64,000 nucleotides of DNA. It comes from an uncultured Bacteroidaceae bacterium. GTDB taxonomy: Bacteria > Bacteroidota > Bacteroidia > Bacteroidales > Bacteroidaceae. This document shows, in pieces, positions 38,719 to 48,091 of this stretch. The stretch lies in NCBI GenBank assembly GCA_905235525.1, contig CAJOLW010000017.1, positions 1 to 64,000 on the forward strand. Reading direction: 5' to 3'. Positions within the stretch are counted from its first letter, which is position 1, and every line of letters begins with the position of its first letter. The translations under genes and the position numbers were made by a program. The notes beneath the pieces were generated by a model, which saw only the letters and a list, made by a program, of their open reading frames with translations, made no database searches and was not told the origin of the DNA.

Positions 38719-41700
38719 TTAGAGGTTAATCTTAACACCAAGGTGGAAACTGCGACCTGATGACAGGTAACCAGCGTCTATACCCTGATACAAAACACTG
38801 TTGCCACAAGAAATCTCCGGATCTGGACCCAGATACTTTGTGAGCGTGAAGAGGTTGTTGGCTGCAGCCCACACGGTCAGACCCTGAATATACTCATTCT
38901 GGATAGGCAGTTTGTAAGAAAGGGTCACGTTCTTCAACTTCAAGTAAGAACCATTCTCAATCCAACGGTCTGAGAAACGGCTATTGCCCATAGGGTCGTT
39001 GAAAGTAGTCTTAGGCATGTCTGTCACCTGCCCCTCAGTAGTCCATCGACGAGTCATGGCAGTTGTCTGATTCAGGAACTGTGAACCACCTTCAAGCACG
39101 GCACGCTGATAGTTGTAGATGTCATTACCCAAAGAATAGTTGAAGTTGGCAGCCAATGTCCATGCCTTTTTGTAGTGGAACTTCAAATTGATGTTACCAT
39201 AGATGTCTGGATTAGGATCACCAATCACGAAACGATCGTCAGCATTGATCTCTCCATTGCCATCCTTGTCAACAAAAATCATGTCACCTGCACCAAAATA
39301 AACAGGATTGTTAGCATCGTCACGGATGAACAAACCCGCATCTTCCGCAGTTTTAGTGTCCTTATAGACACCTGCTGTCTTATATCCATAGAAGACACCA
39401 GCACTCTGTCCCACCTCTGAAAGAACAGTACCACCATAGAGGTCTGTCTCGAAAGAGTTTACACCCTGAGGGAGACGAGTCAACTTGTTCTTATAGTGAC
39501 CGACACTTGCACCAAACTCCATCTTGAAGTTCTTCCCATCAACGAGCGTTGCATTGAATGCGGCATCAAAACCTTCATTCTTCAAGGCACCGTCGTTCGT
39601 GTAATAAGTAGGAAGACCCGCCACATATGCCAAAGTGCCCAGCGTAATCAGATTGTTGGTCTTTGCATAGAAATAGTTGGCTCTCAAGTTCAAGCGGTTG
39701 TTCAGGAAGTTACCTTCCATACCCACATTGAAACGGTTGGTGGTCTCCCACTGAAGAGAAGAACTACCAATATTTGCCAAGCCCACCGATGAGATGGTTC
39801 GACGAGCAACCATCTCTGACGACATATAGGTCAGTGTGGCAGAATTATCCATGGCATCATTACCCACAGATTCAAAACCCGCATTCAGTTTCAGCATGTT
39901 CACACCACGTCCTGGACGGAACCAATTCTCATTAGAAATGACCCAAGCACCCTGAATGGATGGGAACACCCCCCATGCAACGCCAAACATCTTCAGACCA
40001 CCATCAGCATTCTTACCAAAGCGTGACGATGTTTCCATCGACAATTGAGCAGAAAGGTAATAACGCTCCATATAGTTGTAATCAGCATTAGCATAGTAAG
40101 CCAAAGTACGCCAGTTAGTGTCTGTACCGTCAACTTTTCTATTTCGGCTACCCGTATTAGGAGTCTTATCACTACCTGTATCATCAGAATAGAGATATGA
40201 TGCCCGATAGGTGTCATTCATGAAACGGACACCGCCGAACAATTCAACACGATGCGCTCCATTCGGAAGAACTTTCCAATCAGCACGAGTGTCTGAGAAT
40301 ACAGCATTGTGCCTTGAGAACATAGAGTACTTTGAATTCGGAGTCTTGTCAAGGTTGCCAGGCAACATATATTCAGGCATACCAATGATAGGAGTGAAGT
40401 AAGCCTCGTCAAAACTCTGAAGCGTGTAGCTGAACCTTTCAGTCAACGAGAAATCCTTGGTGGGTTCCCATGTTGGAGCAATGGTGACGTTGATCATCGT
40501 ACAATCTGAATGGTTCTTATTCTTCGCCTCACCATTTTCAAGAATAGCAAGCGGGTTTGCAAGTTGTACCTTCTCTGCATCACCTGTTCCCCAAACTTCG
40601 TTCAAATAGTTATCTGCATCAGCAATGTAAGAAGTTACCTGACGGTTCGTCGCAAAGTCATAAGGACTCAAGAATGGAGCCTTGATGTTTGCCAATGCAC
40701 CAGGTGAAGCCAACGCCTGCAAATATTGATTGTTTGCCCAACCATCACTTCTGAGGTCACGCGTCACATTTGTATAACTTGCATCGAACTTCGTGTAGAA
40801 CCATTTGTTCAGAATGATGTCGGTGTTGAAACGCACATTGAAACGCTGCATGTCATTTTTCTTCAAGGTTGACTTTGAATCACCATAACCAACTGAGAGG
40901 TTATACTGAGCAATGTCATCACCACCTTGAATCGAGATGCCATAATTCTGCGTCCATGCTTTTCTCGTCACAACATCATTCCAATCCGTATTATTATGAT
41001 ATTCATTATAATAATAATAATCTGGCTCAGAATGCAAGAACTTGAACTCCGTCAGCGTCGAGTTGGTCGTCTGCAAGAGATTTGAAGCATAAGAACGATA
41101 TTGACTAGCATCCATCAAATCGAAGGTCTTGGGCGTAAATTCCAAACCTGCATTGATATTCACATCAATACGAGTTGCCATTGAATGACAACGCTTCGTA
41201 TTGATGACAATCACACCATTGGCAGCCTTTGCACCATAGATGGCTGTTCCATTCTTCATCACTTGTACAGACTCGATGTCATCTACATTGATGGATTGCA
41301 GCAGGTTGTTAAAATACCCCGTGTGCAACATGGTTGCATCATACAGCATATCATACACAACACCATCCAAGACTATCAGTGGCATCGCATTAGAGTTCAA
41401 AGAGTTCAAACCATTGATGAACATAGCAACGCCTTCCGCCGGATTGGCCGAACGCTGGATACTCCTAACATCTGCACCTAAACGGTTTTGGATTTCCTGA
41501 TCAATAGTCAGAGCAGGAGTATTGACAAAACCGTCTTCTGTCACACTCTTGCGTGCCGACGCATCCGTTGTGTAATCCTTCTTCAAGATATCTGACTGAA
41601 GATAGACATTCACACCACTGGTGCGGCCGTTGAGGGACACATTGTTGATGTTATAGCCATCCAGACGGATTGTGAGTGCCGTAATGAATTTCGGAACATT

Positions 41701-41973
41701 GATGACAAACTCACCATTCTCGTCCGCCATGGCAGTATAATACTTATTGTTGAAAGCCTGAAGTTGAGCACCAGGAAGTGGTTCGCCCGTAACAGCATCC
41801 ACTACCTTACCTTTCACCTCAATTGTTGGATAGGTCTTTGCTGGCTTAATCTTTTTGACAGGTGCAGCAACCTCTGTTACCTCCTCTTGTACCTCATCCT
41901 GTGCAACGGCTGGGATTGCTGTTCCAAGGAAGAACATGAGTGCTGCGATTCCGTATTTATTGAAGTGCTGCAT
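38719..41973 (-). CDS. SusC/RagA family TonB-linked outer-membrane protein (distal pair)
   Basis: SusC proteins are TonB-dependent barrels that import what SusD binds. The 1,084-residue protein has a signal peptide and an acidic spacer. A CarboxypepD_reg-like domain lies at about 50-125 (IEVKGKVVDAVTGEPLPGAQLQA), then the plug with INVDDIESVQVMKNGTAIYGAKAANGVIVINTK, and the barrel ending GVKINL. The TonB box cannot be placed with certainty. It begins 2 bp after the upstream fasciclin lipoprotein gene and precedes its SusD by 12 bp, so the genes are co-transcribed. Confidence 0.95.
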   Translation of the reverse strand: MQHFNKYGIAALMFFLGTAIPAVAQDEVQEEVTEVAAPVKKIKPAKTYPTIEVKGKVVDAVTGEPLPGAQLQAFNNKYYTAMADENGEFVINVPKFITALTIRLDGYNINNVSLNGRTSGVNVYLQSDILKKDYTTDASARKSVTEDGFVNTPALTIDQEIQNRLGADVRSIQRSANPAEGVAMFINGLNSLNSNAMPLIVLDGVVYDMLYDATMLHTGYFNNLLQSINVDDIESVQVMKNGTAIYGAKAANGVIVINTKRCHSMATRIDVNINAGLEFTPKTFDLMDASQYRSYASNLLQTTNSTLTEFKFLHSEPDYYYYNEYHNNTDWNDVVTRKAWTQNYGISIQGGDDIAQYNLSVGYGDSKSTLKKNDMQRFNVRFNTDIILNKWFYTKFDASYTNVTRDLRSDGWANNQYLQALASPGALANIKAPFLSPYDFATNRQVTSYIADADNYLNEVWGTGDAEKVQLANPLAILENGEAKNKNHSDCTMINVTIAPTWEPTKDFSLTERFSYTLQSFDEAYFTPIIGMPEYMLPGNLDKTPNSKYSMFSRHNAVFSDTRADWKVLPNGAHRVELFGGVRFMNDTYRASYLYSDDTGSDKTPNTGSRNRKVDGTDTNWRTLAYYANADYNYMERYYLSAQLSMETSSRFGKNADGGLKMFGVAWGVFPSIQGAWVISNENWFRPGRGVNMLKLNAGFESVGNDAMDNSATLTYMSSEMVARRTISSVGLANIGSSSLQWETTNRFNVGMEGNFLNNRLNLRANYFYAKTNNLITLGTLAYVAGLPTYYTNDGALKNEGFDAAFNATLVDGKNFKMEFGASVGHYKNKLTRLPQGVNSFETDLYGGTVLSEVGQSAGVFYGYKTAGVYKDTKTAEDAGLFIRDDANNPVYFGAGDMIFVDKDGNGEINADDRFVIGDPNPDIYGNINLKFHYKKAWTLAANFNYSLGNDIYNYQRAVLEGGSQFLNQTTAMTRRWTTEGQVTDMPKTTFNDPMGNSRFSDRWIENGSYLKLKNVTLSYKLPIQNEYIQGLTVWAAANNLFTLTKYLGPDPEISCGNSVLYQGIDAGYLSSGRSFHLGVKINL

Positions 41974-41975
41974 AA

Positions 41976-43898
41976 TTATTTACGTATATTAGAAGTTGTC
42001 AACTGATTACCTTTTCTCATTTTTGCTTCACCTGCCTCAATGACTTCCGCAGGTGCATCTTCATCATGTGGTTTTAGAATAATAGAGCTGATTAGCATCT
42101 CGTTAGAGAAGTCTTTCCTCTGGCTTGAAAGAATGGATGACGCAATCTGGATAATCACACCATAATCAGGTCTGCCATAATAAGCATTCTTGAACTGATA
42201 CTGTCCCAAATAAGTCGTATCATTCACAAGGATATGACCAGTCTCATCATACATCATGCCCTGAGACAAGAATATGGTCTTCTGCTTCTCATCAATCGGC
42301 TCCGGATTCTCAAGTGTCTTTCCTTTGCTGGGGAACTGTCCGATACTCTTGCCCTCATTGTCACGCTCGATGACAGTCGCCGTGAAACGATAAGGACGGA
42401 CATCCCATTCTGAAATGTCAATATGATTATAATCATCCTTCAGCCAAATAGGACAAGTCACTATATAGATGTCATACATGCCAGAAAGCGTATTGGGAAC
42501 ATTGAAGCCCACGGTGATATTACCACTGCTCGGAACAACATCTATAAAACTATACGGCTGACGCAATACATCCGTACTTATTTGCTCAGTCTCTTCATCA
42601 TATACTGAAACATTTGATATAAAATATCCTGAACGAAAGCCGAAGGTCTTCGATACACCCTTGGTGTAAGTCCAGTTATCACCAACACCCAACTTGTTCA
42701 CAGAAGCATCTCTTGCTACAACCTTGATTTTCTTGAAAAACTGTTCCACCGCAGTCATTGGATACTCATCAACAACATAGGCTGTACCATTTGAACATTC
42801 GATGGGGTCACCAGACTTTGCCAGAATGTCATTAATCTCTCGATCCTCAGGCATATCCTTAGGCTCCTTGCTGTAATAAACATGCTGAGTCCAGTCATAC
42901 GCACTATGCCAAGGGGTGTAATAGTCTGTAGATTTCAAAGAGTCCTCCCAATGCTCATTGGCGTTCTTGTTATAGAACAAGTCTGTCATAGCAAAGGTGT
43001 TAGCATAGTGACGAGTCAGAGAGTCGCAAGTGCCTGGAGCACGATTGTCCTCAGAAGGATTGAACACCAAAAGAGATTCAGCCTTCTTGTAGCGCTCAGC
43101 CCAAGCCTTGGCTGTGGGCAGAATAGCAATAAAGAGAGAGTCCTCCTCATATAGTCTTGCATCATGATTCTTGAGCACCGTATTGTTTTTCTCCAAATAC
43201 TTGCTCACCCAAATCTTGTTGCCGTCTGCATCTACACCACGACTGACCGATTTGCCTTCAATCAGCGTGTCCTTGTTCACAGCCTCATCGTAAAGATAAG
43301 CATAAAGTGACAAAGAATCCTTGCCAGGATCCGCATCTTCCTTATGCTGCTTTGCAATCATTTCAAAAAGATTGTAAGCGTATGGGGCTGGGGAATCAAT
43401 AATATGGAGGATGCCATTTTGACATGAGATATTATTCTGTCGTTCGTCAATCTTGGAATGACCGAACATACCCTCGGCTGTCATGGTACCTTTCTTCTTG
43501 TTCAACAGACTGAAGGTCTGATCCTTCGAGGTAAGAGACATCGAATAGAGTGCCACATGATTCTTGATGAAGTCATTCACCACCTCGGCAGAGTCTGCCA
43601 CTCGTTCACCATTTGCACCCACATAGTCAGAAAGGGTGAATGTACCGTCAGCAGGTGCCCAAACGGTGTATGTATTGTCGGAAGAAAGTTCACGAGAGAA
43701 TCCATACGCCTTGACGACCTTGGCGAAGTCAGGTGCAGTCTCTTCCAGAGCCTGCATCGTTGTGCCATTGAACTTGAGGGTTGACAGTCCCGCATCATAA
43801 TGATTGTCCCACGTGTCAGTACATGAGTACATCGCAACAAGACCAGCAACCACCACAAATCCAGCACGGAATGTATTTTTGATATTGTTCATATTCAT
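41976..43898 (-). CDS. Fasciclin-domain surface lipoprotein
   Basis: This 640-residue lipoprotein has the lipobox VAMYSC (Cys at about 26) followed by TDTWDNHY. The first fasciclin (FAS1) domain runs from about 40 to 170 (LEETAPDFAKVVKAYGF; NTYTVWAPADGTF; ILHIIDSPAPY as the H2 box). A second FAS1-like unit follows at about 170-395 (YNLFEMIAKQ; AYVVDEYPM). The C-terminal third is a beta-sandwich-like domain with VGFNVPNTLSGMYDIYIVTC, paralogous to the domain at the end of the neighbouring frameshifted gene. FAS1 domains usually mediate adhesion or polysaccharide/protein binding; in a SusCD locus it is likely a surface-exposed accessory binding protein. Confidence 0.8.
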   Translation of the reverse strand: MNMNNIKNTFRAGFVVVAGLVAMYSCTDTWDNHYDAGLSTLKFNGTTMQALEETAPDFAKVVKAYGFSRELSSDNTYTVWAPADGTFTLSDYVGANGERVADSAEVVNDFIKNHVALYSMSLTSKDQTFSLLNKKKGTMTAEGMFGHSKIDERQNNISCQNGILHIIDSPAPYAYNLFEMIAKQHKEDADPGKDSLSLYAYLYDEAVNKDTLIEGKSVSRGVDADGNKIWVSKYLEKNNTVLKNHDARLYEEDSLFIAILPTAKAWAERYKKAESLLVFNPSEDNRAPGTCDSLTRHYANTFAMTDLFYNKNANEHWEDSLKSTDYYTPWHSAYDWTQHVYYSKEPKDMPEDREINDILAKSGDPIECSNGTAYVVDEYPMTAVEQFFKKIKVVARDASVNKLGVGDNWTYTKGVSKTFGFRSGYFISNVSVYDEETEQISTDVLRQPYSFIDVVPSSGNITVGFNVPNTLSGMYDIYIVTCPIWLKDDYNHIDISEWDVRPYRFTATVIERDNEGKSIGQFPSKGKTLENPEPIDEKQKTIFLSQGMMYDETGHILVNDTTYLGQYQFKNAYYGRPDYGVIIQIASSILSSQRKDFSNEMLISSIILKPHDEDAPAEVIEAGEAKMRKGNQLTTSNIRK

Positions 43899-43953
43899 TC
43901 TTTTATTATCAGCCTCCCTTGCCCAAAGTAGGCAAGGTAGACTGAATGGTTAT

Positions 43954-46091
43954 TTACCAAGTAGGTTCAGAGAAATATTCATTGTTATAAACAGAACTTG
44001 GACAAAGTTCAATAAAGTCAAAGTTCAACTCATTGTTCTCAGACTCCATCTTCTGCTGTATTCTCAAGAAGACGTCAGTCTTACCATCAGTGGTGAATGT
44101 ACCAATGACCTTACGGATGGTGTTGTTCTGAGCACGCATGGTAGCAGAACCTGCATCAAAACTGCTGCGCCATCCACAATGATAACACTTAGGTCCCTTC
44201 ATCCAACCGATGTTGTGAATAGACTTGTCAAATGCAGTGATAGCATCGTCATCACCCAAATCAGTATCGTTCTTCCATCCGAACAGGGTTTCACCACCCG
44301 GACGCATGTCAAACGGAATGCCCTGAGGTTCCAAATTCTTTGGATCGTGACCCAAATAATACTGCACAATACCACGAGTGTCAAAGCCCACACAAGTCAT
44401 CATACGAACTTCGTAAGTGCCAGCAGGTACAGCAGGCAGTTTCAAGGTAAAGTCGTAACGCCCCTTGAAAATCACCTCATCACCTTCGTACGACCAGAAC
44501 CAAAGGGAGCGTCCACGCACATGCATGTGGGTGTTGGCAGACAAGTCAAAGTTACGTGCATACCCAGGCTTGAAACCTACACTTCGGTTGTTGTTGTCCG
44601 ATGGATTGTTCGTATTCTTGGCGCCATCATACTTCTTGTTACCGCCCCACGTGTGACCACGTGCCACTTCTCCATCCGTCAACTTCGTCATAAAGTCTGG
44701 AGACAAGGTTGTACAGTCAAGACGAATGCAGTCGTTCATGACAACTTCCTGCATAGTACGGTCATATGCCACCACATCGTCTATGTAATGATAAATACCG
44801 TTCAAAGCCGTAGTAATTCTGTCGTACTCTTTTGGCGATGCTATCTTTGCACCACGATAATAGCCTCCACGCTCATCAGCATGATGACGAACACCACGAC
44901 GGTTGATGTACAAACCGACTTGAGGACCAGATGGGAAGGAGAACTTCATCGATGACTGAGGCATCAAGGTTCCATACCAGTCACAGATGTCGTACTTCAT
45001 ACGGTTGAAGTTATACTGCAAATCGTTGTTGTCCATCGAGGTCAGACTGTAATAGTCACCATAGCGGTCGATAACATGATAAGAGATAAAGCGGTCTTAC
45101 GGTCTGTCAATTCATCATTATCTGCATCTTCTGGATACATGGGGTCATAGAGTTGATGAGCCAAATACTCTAAAGAATTAGGATCATTCTTTCCCAACAC
45201 AGTAGTGACACCATATTTCTCCTTCAAAATAGAGTCAGGACACATAAAGACTGTATAATTAAAGTAACGCTTCACAGGGTATGCCACGTTGTCATACTCA
45301 CCACCACTACCATCCAAGTGCTTAGCAGTAGGAATACACAATTTGGTGTTAGTCCATGTGCACGAGTCTATACGGTCCTTGTCATTGGCCCATCCATAAG
45401 TGTCGTCCACATAGTGATCTTGAAGGGTGTCAAGAATACCTGTCACCTCAAATGCCTGACCATAAAGCAAACAAGTTGAATCGCTCAGAATCACAGTACC
45501 AATCAAGTCGTTGCTGGACCCTACGATGGTGCTCACCGTATGTACCACACCGTTCGACACAGAGTCATCGGCATGAATCACAGGCGAAGTCTGATTGATG
45601 TACATTGCCAAGACAGAGTCTTGTTTCTGTGCATCCCATTCCTGATAAGATTTCACACTGACGATGTGCTCCAACATATTAGACTTAGGATACTGACCAT
45701 CATTGAAGTCTGTCGTAAAATAGGCGGCCTCAATAATCGAGTTCAGTGCGATAGTGTCGCAATCTGCGACAGAAAGCTCATCAACAGAAGCGAGTCCACG
45801 CTCCGCCAGATACTTTTCCACCGCCGCATTAGTAGGAGCAAAGACTGTATAGGAACCATACGTCCCCAACATGTCAACGAGACGAAGGTCATATTCACCT
45901 CTTGCACGCTCCAAAATCTTCAAGTACTCAGAATACTGCTCACGGTTCTTCAAATAGTCTGCAGCATACTCTCTTGACTGAGTATAGTAGTTTTCTACTC
46001 CAGGGTCATCCGAACAGCTCACCACAGCAAACTGAATAGCAGAAACAACAAACAGGGCGATTGCCCAGAATTTAATTCCTGATAATTTCAT
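43954..46091 (-). pseudogene. Fasciclin-domain lipoprotein, frameshifted
   Basis: The 5' part (46091 to about 45080) is a lipoprotein (FAVVSCSDD) with FAS1 features (EYLKILERARGEYDLRLVDML; YTVFAPTNAAVEKYL; VVHTVSTIVG) and a second unit ending ADNDELTDRKTA, then breaks at about 45085. The other frame continues FISYHVIDRYGDYYSLTS into MDNNDLQYNFN and a beta-sandwich-like C-terminal domain (LPAVPAGTYEVRMMTCVGFD) to 43954. Restored length is about 715 residues. The span fits loss of 3n+1 bases. A tempting model is slippage between short repeats of ACCGCTTT, but this relies on a guessed ancestral sequence. The ATG at 46091 is chosen over a GTG at 46097; the gene starts 6 bp after the SusD stop. 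Confidence 0.8.
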
Positions 46092-46097
46092 ATGCAC

Positions 46098-48074
46098 CTA
46101 TTGTTTTTTATTTTCATCTTCATCCAGATAACTTTCATTCTGGACAAGAGCTGGATTAATTTTTATTTCTTTCTTTGCCACAGGCATGTACATGAAGCCC
46201 AACTGAATCAACTTGATTGCCACAGCCGGACCTGCCTCACTATACTTCGTTGCCAATGCCTGACGCATCTCCTGGGTATTGCCCACACGACGTGATACAC
46301 GAACCAAGTCGAAGAATCGCTTGCCCTCGAAGAGGAACTCACGTCTGCGCTCATTCATCAAAAGTTTGTGGTATCCATCATAAGTCTCTGGCTGCACAGG
46401 TGCATACTGCGCCCGAGTCTGTACAACAGGATTAGAACGACGATAAACAGCAGAAATCAACTTGAAAGCATCGAGTTTCAACTCGTCGGCAGTTGTCAGC
46501 GAGTTACCATAAACCAGCACAGATGCCTTGCGCATCTTAGCCCCATTACCTGCATCAGACGACTCATCTTCACCTTGCGTTGCATCAGCATTTTCTGTAT
46601 CATCCTGCTGTTCCTCATCAGCATTCTGTTCACTCTCTTGCGCATCTTTTTCTGCCGCATCCATATTGAAAGCCAATTCAATCTCAGCCTCAGCACGGAA
46701 CAACATGATTTCCGTCAAACGATAGAGAATCCAGTTTGGATCAAAAGAGCTGCTATAAGAGAGGGAACTACGAGGAGCCACATAGGTTGAGCCAACACTA
46801 CCATATTCAGGAGAAGAAGACTCACCTGCATGATTTGTCCCCACCACATACTTGTAGATGCTGGACACACCACTTTCTTCATTATAGTAGAAGGAAGCGA
46901 TACTGCGGTAGTCAGAAGGCACAGAGAACAATCTTGAATCTGAATAGGTGTCTGTTGAGGTCGGCTTGCTTTCGAACAGACTCTCAGCCGCTTTTACATA
47001 TTGTTCGCGCGTGTTGGTACCATACATCTGACCAATGATAGAATTACCATTGTTACCATTAATATCATAACTCCGATTAAGAACTGAATTATGGTTGGTG
47101 ATTTCAAAGAGAGTCTCGAAAGAGGCACCATCACCAAAAATTGCATTAGTGGCTGCCGGACCGTTCTCATTGTGTCCCACTGAAATCTCTTCAGCCAACA
47201 ATGGGTAACCATAGTCTTTATAAACTTCCTGATCCATGTCCTCTTTGGCATCACCTTCATCGTAACGCTGCATCTTATAAGCAAGAATCCAGTCACAACA
47301 GTCAATGCACTTCTTGTAGTACTCATTCTGCTCTGCCTTGTTAAGTTTATAATCTGAAGCACGCCACAAATAGAGTTCTGCCAACAAGGCATACATGGCG
47401 GGACGCGTCACTTTACCTGTGTTTGGTACGTTATCAATGCCACTCTTCAAAGTCTGGTTGTTATTACGAAGCGGAGCAAAGTCTTTGCAGGCCTCGATGT
47501 CGGCAATCAATGAATCCAATACAACTTCAAACTTTGTCTGTGGCAGACGATAATTCTGCGTATCATCCAAAGAGGGTTCATACGTGAAAGGCACATCCCT
47601 GAAAGTCTTAATGAGAGTCAAGTAACAATAGTCACGGATGAAAGAGCATTCCGCCACGTTAATCCGATAGTCAGATTCTGTATAGTTCGGGTCTTTCTCC
47701 ATCACCACAGGTGCCTCATGCATAGCTATGTTACAATAGTTGATCGTTTGATAGAGTGCCCTCCAATCACTGTATTGATTGGTCGTCTTGATACTTCCCT
47801 TGAGCAAAAATCTCAAATCTTCAGACGGATTCTGACCAGCCTGAACATTATCTGAACGGCATTCGCCCCAAACCATCAAGCGATTCACAACATCTTGGTG
47901 ACTAAAGGCTCCATAACAAGCATTCACAACGCTCTCCACATCATCTTTATTGGTCCAGAAATTCTCATAGACCACTTCGTTGAGGGGGAGCAAATCGATG
48001 TCGCAGGAACTGAAACCCAATCCTGCAGTAATCACTGCGACAGCCGATAATATTCTATTTTTTATTTTTTTCAT
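46098..48074 (-). CDS. RagB/SusD family outer-membrane lipoprotein (proximal pair)
   Basis: The 658-residue protein has a lipoprotein signal (LGFSSCDIDLLPLNE, Cys at about 24), the SusD helical core (TINYCNIAMHEAPVVM; SFIRDYCYLTLIKTFRDVPF; LLAELYLWRAS) and the C-terminal ERRREFLFEGKRFFDLVR motif. An unusual insertion at about residues 478-524 is almost wholly Glu, Asp, Gln, Asn, Ala and Ser (for example ESEQNADEEQQDDTENADA), not expected in the compact SusD fold and probably a disordered surface loop. It follows its SusC by 17 bp and precedes the frameshifted fasciclin gene by 6 bp. Confidence 0.93.
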   Translation of the reverse strand: MKKIKNRILSAVAVITAGLGFSSCDIDLLPLNEVVYENFWTNKDDVESVVNACYGAFSHQDVVNRLMVWGECRSDNVQAGQNPSEDLRFLLKGSIKTTNQYSDWRALYQTINYCNIAMHEAPVVMEKDPNYTESDYRINVAECSFIRDYCYLTLIKTFRDVPFTYEPSLDDTQNYRLPQTKFEVVLDSLIADIEACKDFAPLRNNNQTLKSGIDNVPNTGKVTRPAMYALLAELYLWRASDYKLNKAEQNEYYKKCIDCCDWILAYKMQRYDEGDAKEDMDQEVYKDYGYPLLAEEISVGHNENGPAATNAIFGDGASFETLFEITNHNSVLNRSYDINGNNGNSIIGQMYGTNTREQYVKAAESLFESKPTSTDTYSDSRLFSVPSDYRSIASFYYNEESGVSSIYKYVVGTNHAGESSSPEYGSVGSTYVAPRSSLSYSSSFDPNWILYRLTEIMLFRAEAEIELAFNMDAAEKDAQESEQNADEEQQDDTENADATQGEDESSDAGNGAKMRKASVLVYGNSLTTADELKLDAFKLISAVYRRSNPVVQTRAQYAPVQPETYDGYHKLLMNERRREFLFEGKRFFDLVRVSRRVGNTQEMRQALATKYSEAGPAVAIKLIQLGFMYMPVAKKEIKINPALVQNESYLDEDENKKQ

Positions 48075-48091
48075 GACTATAAGCCTTATTA

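Noticed and set aside
43804..44955. Plus-strand open frame (383 codons) opposite the fasciclin genes
   Set aside because: It crosses two minus-strand genes and their gap and shows no protein features of its own.
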